Positions 25,141 through 31,437 of a DNA stretch of 64,000 nt are shown one piece after another; positions within the stretch are counted from its first letter, which is position 1; every line of letters begins with the position of its first letter. Source of the DNA: Thalassobellus sediminis (GTDB lineage: Bacteria; Bacteroidota; Bacteroidia; Flavobacteriales; Flavobacteriaceae). The DNA is taken from NCBI RefSeq assembly GCF_044386045.1, contig NZ_JBISCD010000040.1, positions 1,612,001-1,676,000 on the forward strand, given 5' to 3'. The notes beneath the pieces are model-generated. The model was not told the DNA's origin, did no database searches, and was given only the letters and a program-made list of their open reading frames with translations. The translations under genes were made by a program, and so were the position numbers.

Positions 25141-25281
25141 TGGTGGTAACGGTTGTGTATAATAATAGTGCGGTTTTGTGTCCGAGGATTTTCCGCAGGA
25201 AAATCAGAGTGACCAAATACGTGCTATTTTTTTGATTTAGTAATAAAATTAAGCATTATTTATTATACTTTGTTGTGTTTA
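25141..25281 (-). repeat. attC-like site 17 (type B)
   Basis: From TGGTGGTAAC (cassette 17) to GTTGTGTTTA (cassette 18). Type B body with apex loop GCA. Cassette 18 stops in the core. Confidence 0.8.
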
Positions 25282-25755
25282 GTTTTTTATACTGTCTAGT
25301 TTAATTTTATATTTTTCTATCCGTTTTTTCATTTCATTCCGCAATTTTTGGTCTTTCTGAACGTATGTCGTATCAACCTTTCCATTATCATTTGTCTTTA
25401 TTTCTCTAACGTATTCCAAGTCAAAAATCATTCTGCTATGTTCAGGGTTTTTATCGGAGAATTCTACTTTGTAGAAATTTCCATTTTTAACATTTTCGGA
25501 ATTGTAGGCAGTCGAAGTTCCAGTGTACTTTTTTCCGTCATAATAGAATTCATATTTGTAATTCCTTTTGCTGTATTGTTTATAAACCGATTTTGAGCCA
25601 TAAATCATTCCAAAGGTTTCGATTCCGTTCTGTTTTATGTCTTGTTTTTCCTCCATTACAAGAATAAATGCCCAAATTAGAAATGGAATTCCAGCAATCC
25701 AATAATATTCAAAAATGAATTCTTTTATTTTTATATAATTCTCGGTTAAATTCAA
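25279..25755 (-). CDS. Cassette 18: DUF3592-like membrane protein
   Basis: 158 residues. A single transmembrane segment (IAGIPFLIWAFILVM, about 20-34) precedes a beta domain GMIYGSKSVYKQYSKRNYKY with EFYYDGKKYTGTSTAYNS, the layout of DUF3592-like proteins also seen in cassette 1. Start is TTG at 25755; an in-frame TAA lies two codons upstream, so no ATG is possible. The stop TAA is formed by the cassette tag GTTGTGTTTA. Confidence 0.65.
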   Translation of the reverse strand: MNLTENYIKIKEFIFEYYWIAGIPFLIWAFILVMEEKQDIKQNGIETFGMIYGSKSVYKQYSKRNYKYEFYYDGKKYTGTSTAYNSENVKNGNFYKVEFSDKNPEHSRMIFDLEYVREIKTNDNGKVDTTYVQKDQKLRNEMKKRIEKYKIKLDSIKN

Positions 25756-25789
25756 TTCTTATTTTTCGGTTTTCGGTTCGTTGGGAAAT

Positions 25790-25927
25790 TAAACACAACG
25801 TTTACGTATAAGAATAGTGCGGTTTTGTGTGCGAGGATTTTCCGAAGGAAAATCAGACGTAACAAAATTGCACTTACCTTTGATTAAGCACTAAACTACG
25901 AATTATTTTTATACATTGTTGCCAGTA
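25790..25927 (-). repeat. attC-like site 18 (B/C hybrid)
   Basis: From TAAACACAAC (cassette 18) to GTTGCCAGTA (cassette 19). The left third is type B (CGTATAAGAATAGTGCGG), the middle is type C (GTGTGCGAGGATTTTCC, apex GAA, CAGACGTAACAAAA). The spacer reads AACGTTTACG rather than AACGGTTACG. Confidence 0.8.
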
Positions 25928-26574
25928 GTTTTTTTTCTAAATATCATTTTTAAATCAGTCACGAGGTAAAAACCAACAAACCCTAAAGCACCAATTGCTA
26001 AACCATATTGTCCATTAGGAATAACTGTGAATAAAGTCAGTCCAATTATAAAAAGGCAAAATGGATATGTAAATAATCTAATTAAAATTCTTTTTAGCGA
26101 CCATTCTTTTTCTGGTTTCTGTTCCTCAATTTCTATATCTAAAAATTCAAACATTTCATCAAGTTGGTTTTGTCTTTCAAATCGATAAATCATTCTCCAG
26201 AATAAACTAAAAATTATAGCAAAAACAGAAATAACAGCAATTATTGGCCAACTTTCAAATAAGTCAAATTCTAATGGGTTTTTAGGGAATATAGCATATA
26301 GAAAACCAACTATGAAAATTCCGATTAAAGATTTTTCAACTGGATTCAATTTACTAGTTATATTAACTAAATGATTATTAGCATTTAATTCAAAGGTAAA
26401 GACTGGGTAAAAAGTCGTATTCCACATATTTTGTCTCCAAACTTTTATTTCATTCCGACCTATTTCTCCTTTCTGACGTAAATCACGAGAAAAAACATTC
26501 CATAAGTGATTTAGAAAAGTGTCCTTTTTTCTCAATCTAATTAATTTTTCTATGTCTTTTTTTGTGACTTCCAA
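25909..26574 (-). CDS. Cassette 19: membrane protein, recombinase-proximal
   Basis: 221 residues; a charged N-terminal 75 residues, a transmembrane pair at about 84-100 and 108-126, a charged loop, and a second pair at about 166-186 and 190-208. No family recognised. Start is TTG at 26574 because an in-frame TAA from the tag lies five codons upstream. The last residues TTGNNV and the stop are encoded by site 18. By integron polarity this would be the most recently captured cassette. Confidence 0.65.
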   Translation of the reverse strand: MEVTKKDIEKLIRLRKKDTFLNHLWNVFSRDLRQKGEIGRNEIKVWRQNMWNTTFYPVFTFELNANNHLVNITSKLNPVEKSLIGIFIVGFLYAIFPKNPLEFDLFESWPIIAVISVFAIIFSLFWRMIYRFERQNQLDEMFEFLDIEIEEQKPEKEWSLKRILIRLFTYPFCLFIIGLTLFTVIPNGQYGLAIGALGFVGFYLVTDLKMIFRKKTTGNNV

Positions 26575-26587
26575 TGTTTTTTCAAAT

Positions 26588-26638
26588 TACTGGCAACTTG
26601 TTATATAATTACTTTTATTGATCATATCCCGTAATTAT
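26588..26638 (-). other. attI-like recombination site between recombinase and first cassette
   Basis: Read along the cassette strand the junction is TATATAACAA then GTTGCCAGTA, so the insertion point follows an AACAA-GTT core, similar to the AACAAAGTT of known attI sites. No full attC-like body follows. An 8-bp inverted repeat, ATAATTAC (26605-26612) and GTAATTAT (26631-26638), flanks 18 bp next to the recombinase stop and could be a recombinase-binding arm. Function inferred from position. Confidence 0.45.
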
Positions 26639-26639
26639 G

Positions 26640-27806
26640 TCAGGATATGGTAAGGGTTTTGTTGCTGTTATCCGGTAAAGATAATTTTTTTATAACATTA
26701 TCTAATGGGCTTTTTATTTCTTGTAAATCTTTTCTTGTTACATGCGTGTAAATCATAGTTGTTTCAGGTCTGCTATGGCCTAATAATTCCTGAATATATC
26801 GTATATCTATACCTTGTTCTAACATATGTGTAGCATAGCTGTGCCTAAGTGTATGCGGAGTGATTGTTTTTGTTATTCCTGCTGCTTCTGTGCTTTTTCT
26901 TAAAAATGCACGAATAGACCCTGGACTATATTTCCCGCCTTTAGGGTTTTCAATAAAATATACTTTAGGCTTATATGTATTGTGATAGTTTTTTAATAAC
27001 GGAAAAAGACTTTCGGCAATAGTTGTATACCTATCTTTTCTTCCTTTTGCATTTTTAATATGAAGTTGTTTCCGTTTAAAATCAAAATCACTGAGTTTTA
27101 AATCAATAATTTCTCCTACTCTTAACCCAGATCCATAAAGCATAGCTATTACTGTACGGTGTTTAAGGTTTTTAGTAGATTGTAAAATACTCAACACTTC
27201 TTCAATACTTAATACAATAGGTAACTTTTTATCCTTTTTAGGCATATAGATTTTGTCTACGTTAATAGAACATGCAGGATAAAAATAGGCGAAATGCTTT
27301 AAGCCACTAACTAGTTGTCTGTGAGTACTAACCGCATAATTTAATTTTTCTACTGCCCATTCTATATAATACCTTACATCATTTTCATTAAGGTCGTCTA
27401 TAGGTTTTTTGCCCGTAAAACGTAAAAACTCAAGTATAAAACCACTATAACTAGCAATAGTGCTCTTACTAAATCTTTTGCCTTTTAGAAACTCTAAAAA
27501 ATGACGGTAAATTATTGTTTTTTCTTCGTTTAGTGGTTCTAATTCAATGTTAACACCTTTTTTATAAAGAGGAATTGTATCATTACTAGTATTGTCTAAA
27601 AGAATTAAGTTCCCCTTTTTTATATATTTTTTAATGTTTTCTAACCGAACTTCGTTGTAATAAATGTAAAATGTTCGGTGCGTTTTAGACCAACGCACAC
27701 CATTAAACTTTTTTATATATTCTTTAGTTTCAAAGTCATATTGAAATTTAATAGCAATACAACTTTTAGACCGATGTTTAAATGGTTCTAATGTAATTGA
27801 AGTCAT
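26640..27806 (-). CDS. Tyrosine recombinase next to the cassette array
   Basis: 388 residues, ATG at 27806. The N-terminal ~70 residues (FNGVRWSKTHRTFYIYY) are the extra domain common in Bacteroidota tyrosine recombinases. A SAM-like core-binding domain spans about 90-185 and the catalytic domain 197-360, with Arg229 (GSGLRVGE), Lys254 (NAKGRKDR), His318 and Arg321 (HTLRHSYATHML), His344 (LLGHSRPETT) and Tyr353 (IYTHV), all present. The segment between the conserved Lys and HTLRH is short (YFIENPKGGKYSPGSIRAFL), with no room for the insertion that marks integron IntI, so by sequence it is XerC/D-like. It shares the cassettes' strand and its stop faces the array. That it mobilises the cassettes is inference. 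Confidence 0.9.
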   Translation of the reverse strand: MTSITLEPFKHRSKSCIAIKFQYDFETKEYIKKFNGVRWSKTHRTFYIYYNEVRLENIKKYIKKGNLILLDNTSNDTIPLYKKGVNIELEPLNEEKTIIYRHFLEFLKGKRFSKSTIASYSGFILEFLRFTGKKPIDDLNENDVRYYIEWAVEKLNYAVSTHRQLVSGLKHFAYFYPACSINVDKIYMPKKDKKLPIVLSIEEVLSILQSTKNLKHRTVIAMLYGSGLRVGEIIDLKLSDFDFKRKQLHIKNAKGRKDRYTTIAESLFPLLKNYHNTYKPKVYFIENPKGGKYSPGSIRAFLRKSTEAAGITKTITPHTLRHSYATHMLEQGIDIRYIQELLGHSRPETTMIYTHVTRKDLQEIKSPLDNVIKKLSLPDNSNKTLTIS

Positions 27807-27845
27807 AGTCTAGTTTCTTAAAATTACAATTTGTACATAAATATA

Positions 27846-27882
27846 CACAAAAAAAGCCTGTTTCAAAATTAGAAACAGGCTT
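27846..27882 (-). terminator. Rho-independent terminator after pnp
   Basis: Perfect 11-bp stem AAGCCTGTTTC (27854-27864) with GAAACAGGCTT (27872-27882), followed on the minus strand by TTTTTTTGTG. It separates pnp from the recombinase gene. Confidence 0.85.
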
Positions 27883-27906
27883 TAATACATTATAATTTAA
27901 AAGAAA

Positions 27907-30165
27907 TTAATCTTCTTTCTTATCTTCTCTAGGTTTTCTATCGTCTCTGCGGTTATCGCGTCCACGATTATCTCTACCTCTGTTATCACGTCCACCACGA
28001 TTATCTCTAGAGTTGTCTCTAGGTGGTCTTGCAACATAACCTTCTGGTTTTGGTAAAATAGCTTTACGAGATACTTTTTCTTTACGAGTTCTTGGGTCTA
28101 CACCAAAGTACTTCACATCAAAAACATCGCCCATATTAACAACGTCTGTTACATTTTCAGTACGTTCCCAAGCTAATTCGCTTACGTGTAATAAAACTTC
28201 GTTTCCTGGAGCATCTGTATATTCTACAACAGCACCAAAATCTAACATTTTAATAACTTTTACTTCGTATACACTACCAACAGTTGGTTTAAATAATAAC
28301 GAATCTATTTTTGCTTGTACAGCATCAATACCTTCATTACCTACACCTAATATTTCAACAATACCTTCTTCGGTAACAGGGTCTTCGTTTATAACAATTG
28401 TTGTATTAGTTTCTTTTTGTAATTCTTGAATTACTTTTCCACCAGGACCAATTAATGCACCAATAAATTCGTTAGGAATTTTTCTAGTAATCATTTTTGG
28501 AGAGTGCGCTTTTACATCAGCATTAGGAGCAGCAATCGTATCGGTTAATTTGCTTAATATGTGTAAACGTCCATCACGAGCTTGTTTTAGTGCATTCACT
28601 AAAATCTCATAACTTAAACCTTTTACTTTAATATCCATTTGGCAAGCAGTAATACCATCAGCGGTACCAGTAACTTTAAAGTCCATATCTCCTAAATGAT
28701 CTTCATCACCTAAAATATCAGATAGTACAGCATATTTTCCAGATTCAACATCTGTAATTAATCCCATAGCAATACCAGAAACAGGTTTATTTAATTGCAC
28801 ACCAGCATCCATAAGTGCCATAGTTCCTGCACAAACTGTAGCCATAGAAGATGAACCGTTAGATTCTAATACTTCAGATACTACACGAACAGTGTATGGA
28901 CAATCTGCAGGTACCATATTTTTTAATGCACGTTGTGCTAAGTTTCCGTGTCCTACCTCACGTCTAGAAGTTCCTCTTAAAGGTCTAGCTTCTCCAGTTG
29001 AGAAAGGAGGGAAGTTGTAATGTAAATAGAAACGTTCTTCACCTTCATAAGATGCCATATCTATTTGGTTTGCTTCTCTAGAAGTACCTAAAGTAACCGT
29101 AGCTAATGCTTGTGTTTCTCCACGAGTAAATATAGACGAACCATGTGTAGATGGTAAATAATCTACCTCACACCAAATAGGTCTAATCTCATCAGTTTTA
29201 CGACCATCAAGACGTAAACCTTCGTTTAAGGTTAAATCTCTAACAGCAGCTTTTTCTGCTTTGTAGAAATATTTAGAAACTAAATCTCCAAAATCTTCTA
29301 ATTCTTCTTCACTAAAAGCAGCTTTTACCTCTTCTTTAATCTCTTCAAAAGCGGCACTTCTTTCGTGTTTTGCTGATGCTTTTTTAGCAACGCCATATAC
29401 TTTATCGTAAGCTAATTCTTTTACTTTTTTCTCTACAGCTTCGTCTTCTCTTTCTGCTTCATACTCACGTGTTTCTTTTTTGCCAAAAGCTTCTGCTAAT
29501 TTTACTTGAGCAGCACATTGTACTTTAATAGCTTCATGAGCAAATTTTATTGCTTCAGCCATTTCTTCTTCAGAAATCTCTAACATTTCACCCTCTACCA
29601 TCATTACAGAATCGGCAGAAGCTCCAATCATCATGTCTATATCAGACTCTTCTAATTGAGCGCGTGTTGGGTTAATAATAAATTCTCCATTTATACGACC
29701 AACTCTAGCTTCAGAAATTGGAGTTTCAAAAGGAACATCAGATAATTGAATAGCTGCAGAAGCGGCTAATCCAGCCATAGCATCTGGCATAACGTTTTCA
29801 TCATGAGACATTAATTGAATCATAACTTGTGTTTCTGCATGATAATCTTTTGGGAATAACGGACGTAAAACACGGTCTACTAAACGCATGGTTAAAACTT
29901 CACCGTCACTTGGTCTTGCTTCTCTTTTAAAGAAACCTCCTGGATAACGTCCAGCAGCAGCAAACTTTTCTCTGTAGTCTACCGTTAAAGGTAAAAAGTC
30001 TACATCGCTTTGTTTGTAGTTAGAAACTAATGTACACAAAAGCATACAGTTTCCAGATTGTACAACAACAGAACCATGTGCCTGTTTTGCTAATTTTCCA
30101 GTTTCAATAGAAATTTCTCTACCGTCACCTAGGTCTATGACCTCTTTAAAAACTTTTGGAATCAT
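27907..30165 (-). CDS. pnp: Polyribonucleotide nucleotidyltransferase (PNPase)
   Basis: Phosphorolytic 3'-5' exoribonuclease for mRNA decay. The 752 residues contain two RNase PH domains (about 1-230 and 310-545) with a helical linker, a KH domain carrying GALIGPGGKVIQEL, and an S1 domain with DFGAVVEYTDAPGNEVLLHV. The C-terminal tail is arginine/glycine-rich (repeats of RDNRG), an RNA-binding extension seen in Bacteroidota PNPases. It lies downstream of rpsO as in most bacteria, here separated by a terminator and two short repeats. Confidence 0.97.
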   Translation of the reverse strand: MIPKVFKEVIDLGDGREISIETGKLAKQAHGSVVVQSGNCMLLCTLVSNYKQSDVDFLPLTVDYREKFAAAGRYPGGFFKREARPSDGEVLTMRLVDRVLRPLFPKDYHAETQVMIQLMSHDENVMPDAMAGLAASAAIQLSDVPFETPISEARVGRINGEFIINPTRAQLEESDIDMMIGASADSVMMVEGEMLEISEEEMAEAIKFAHEAIKVQCAAQVKLAEAFGKKETREYEAEREDEAVEKKVKELAYDKVYGVAKKASAKHERSAAFEEIKEEVKAAFSEEELEDFGDLVSKYFYKAEKAAVRDLTLNEGLRLDGRKTDEIRPIWCEVDYLPSTHGSSIFTRGETQALATVTLGTSREANQIDMASYEGEERFYLHYNFPPFSTGEARPLRGTSRREVGHGNLAQRALKNMVPADCPYTVRVVSEVLESNGSSSMATVCAGTMALMDAGVQLNKPVSGIAMGLITDVESGKYAVLSDILGDEDHLGDMDFKVTGTADGITACQMDIKVKGLSYEILVNALKQARDGRLHILSKLTDTIAAPNADVKAHSPKMITRKIPNEFIGALIGPGGKVIQELQKETNTTIVINEDPVTEEGIVEILGVGNEGIDAVQAKIDSLLFKPTVGSVYEVKVIKMLDFGAVVEYTDAPGNEVLLHVSELAWERTENVTDVVNMGDVFDVKYFGVDPRTRKEKVSRKAILPKPEGYVARPPRDNSRDNRGGRDNRGRDNRGRDNRRDDRKPREDKKED

Positions 30166-30245
30166 AAATTTTTTTAATTCTAATTAAACAATGGTCGTTG
30201 TGTTGTTGTGTGTAGTTGTTGTATGCGACCAATGAAAAACTATTT

Positions 30246-30266
30246 ATCCTGAACTCGTTTCAGGAT
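30246..30266. repeat. Short intergenic hairpin repeat
   Basis: ATCCTGAA (30246-30253) faces TTTCAGGAT (30258-30266) around a short loop. This TCCTGAA/TTCAGGA hairpin is, from memory, a dispersed element between Bacteroidota genes; one copy is visible. Confidence 0.45.
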
Positions 30267-30327
30267 CTGCTTATTCATAATTTACGAATTTTATACTCTT
30301 TCGATGCGAGTTATTATATCTATGTGG

Positions 30328-30403
30328 GCGTTACCCAAAGGTCGGGCTTTCCGCTATATCTTTTTGTGAAAAACAAAAAGGATGCCGCATCAATCCCTAA
30401 CGC
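30328..30403. repeat. REP-like dispersed repeat, copy 2
   Basis: Begins GCGTTACCCAAAGGTCGGGC and ends CCCTAACGC, with an internal TTTTTGTG/CAAAAAGG hairpin. Same ends and order of blocks as the copies at 12362 and 41767. The rest of the rpsO-pnp gap holds no gene. Confidence 0.65.
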
Positions 30404-30410
30404 AAAAACA

Positions 30411-30436
30411 AAAAAGAGGCTGCGAAGCCTCTTTTT
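30411..30436 (-). terminator. Rho-independent terminator after rpsO
   Basis: AAAAAGAGGC (30411-30420) pairs with GCCTCTTTTT (30427-30436) around TGCGAA. A T-run follows on the minus strand, directly after the rpsO stop. Confidence 0.85.
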
Positions 30437-30439
30437 TAA

Positions 30440-30709
30440 TTATTTTCTTAATCCTAATTCTTTTACTATGGCACGATATCTTAAAATATCTTTCTTAGTT
30501 AAGTAATCTAGTAAGCTTCTTCTTTTACCTACTAACTTTACTAACGAACGCTCTGTATTATAATCTTTACGATTGTTTTTTAAGTGCTCAGTTAAGTGAT
30601 TAATTCTTTGTGTAAATAGAGCAATTTGCCCTTCTGCAGAACCAGTATCGTTTTTACCTTTACCGTGTTTTGCAAACATTTCTTGTTTCTCTTCTTTTGA
30701 TAAATACAT
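30440..30709 (-). CDS. rpsO: 30S ribosomal protein S15
   Basis: 89 residues from the ATG at 30709, the normal S15 length; a 19-codon upstream extension is discarded because it covers the leader and promoter. Conserved S15 segments are present: DTGSAEGQIALFTQRINHLT, HLKNNRKDY, RSLVKLVGKRRSLLDYL and ILRYRAIVKELGLRK. It binds 16S rRNA early in small-subunit assembly. Preceded by a strong promoter and a structured leader, followed by a terminator. Confidence 0.98.
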   Translation of the reverse strand: MYLSKEEKQEMFAKHGKGKNDTGSAEGQIALFTQRINHLTEHLKNNRKDYNTERSLVKLVGKRRSLLDYLTKKDILRYRAIVKELGLRK

Positions 30710-30741
30710 GCTAATATTGTTGTAAATAATTTTTATGTACA

Positions 30742-30758
30742 CGAAAGCTCTTCTTTCG
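30742..30758 (-). promoter_or_regulatory. Structured leader of rpsO, possible S15 autoregulatory site
   Basis: In the mRNA a stem CGAAAG-AAGAG-CUUUCG forms in the 5' leader and overlaps an alternative GCUC-GAAAGAA-GAGC stem, a competing-hairpin layout. S15 is known to control its own mRNA in several bacteria, but the structures differ between groups; a role here is inference. Confidence 0.35.
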
Positions 30759-30763
30759 AGCGG

Positions 30764-30792
30764 CAAATATAGTAAATTTTAATTATTTACAA
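30764..30792 (-). promoter_or_regulatory. Promoter of rpsO
   Basis: On the minus strand a -33 TTG (30792-30790) is followed by 18 bases and the -7 box TATATTTG (30771-30764), matching the Bacteroidota pattern. Leader length is about 55 nt. Confidence 0.65.
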
Positions 30793-30809
30793 GTGTTACA
30801 AAATAAAAA

Positions 30810-30842
30810 ACACCTGTCAAGTTTTTAAAACCTAACAGGTGT
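30810..30842 (-). terminator. Terminator after the 30867-31397 lipoprotein gene
   Basis: ACACCTGT (30810-30817) pairs with ACAGGTGT (30835-30842). The minus strand continues into a T-rich tail. Confidence 0.65.
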
Positions 30843-30866
30843 ATATTTTGTTCTAATAAAAAAAAA

Positions 30867-31397
30867 TTAGATTACATCAATAGTAAATGTAGAATCTATA
30901 TTAATTTTAATTTTAAAAGTAACTGGTGTTGCACTTAGTTCACCAGACAATGTAATTGTTGCAGCTGAGTTATTTCTTAAATAAGTAGCAATATTTTTTA
31001 ATTCATTTGGACTTTCAATATTGTAAACAGTATTGTTGTCGTCAGATTGTTTTAAGTTAATATCACTAACTTCAATAGAAATATCACCAATACTTAAAAT
31101 TGCATTTGTAATAGTCGCATTTTCAGCACCAGTAAAATTAGATACTTCGTATGTTAATGAATTGATAGTTATATCCTGAATTAAATCTAAATTTTTATTA
31201 ATTTCTTCATTCGAAGAAATGTCTATACTTGAAGATTCAGATAGAGCTACAGCTTTACCTCCATCATTATCTGGAATAGATATTTCAATGGTTGTATCAA
31301 AATCTTCAGTAATATCAAATTCTGTTAGTTTGTCAAGTTCACTACAGTTAAAAACAGTTGCAATTAAAAGTAGTACTAAGTTAATTTTTAGTTTCAT
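30867..31397 (-). CDS. Putative lipoprotein of unknown function
   Basis: 176 residues, ATG at 31397. Signal peptide LKINLVLLLIATVFNC with Cys18 as likely lipidation site. The mature protein is rich in Asp, Ser and Ile with repeated strand-like stretches (IEISIPDNDGGKAVAL, TITLSGELSATPVTFKIKIN), probably an all-beta periplasmic or surface domain. No family recognised. It follows accD at 40 bp on the same strand, so may be co-transcribed, and ends at a terminator. Confidence 0.7.
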   Translation of the reverse strand: MKLKINLVLLLIATVFNCSELDKLTEFDITEDFDTTIEISIPDNDGGKAVALSESSSIDISSNEEINKNLDLIQDITINSLTYEVSNFTGAENATITNAILSIGDISIEVSDINLKQSDDNNTVYNIESPNELKNIATYLRNNSAATITLSGELSATPVTFKIKINIDSTFTIDVI

Positions 31398-31437
31398 GAA
31401 ATTTGGTTTTGGGGTTAGTAAATATGAAATAATTTTT

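Larger units (their letters stand above)
12546..26639 (-). mobile_element. Integron-like array of 19 gene cassettes with attC-like sites
   Basis: Nineteen units, numbered 1-19 from left to right, each hold one or two small minus-strand genes and are separated by 18 complete imperfect palindromes. Every unit begins GTTR plus about 6 variable bases and ends with the reverse complement of that same tag; 15 of 19 pairs match over 10 of 10 bases and the other four over 9. The site between units has attC layout: R'' (nnnYAAC), a spacer, an L box (TATAA or GTAT), a central hairpin, L', then R' (GTTR). Reading along the genes the order is recombinase, attI-like core, gene, site, gene, site, as in integrons. 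There are no transposase genes. The identification as an integron relative is inference from structure. Confidence 0.8.

Noticed and set aside
13092..25927. Regularly spaced palindromic repeats as a CRISPR array
   Set aside because: Units between repeats are 370-1,170 bp with reading frames, repeats are about 140 bp and variable, and there are no cas genes.
12555..26597. The tags as terminal inverted repeats of transposons
   Set aside because: The ends differ from cassette to cassette, there is no transposase in any unit, and no target-site duplications are seen.
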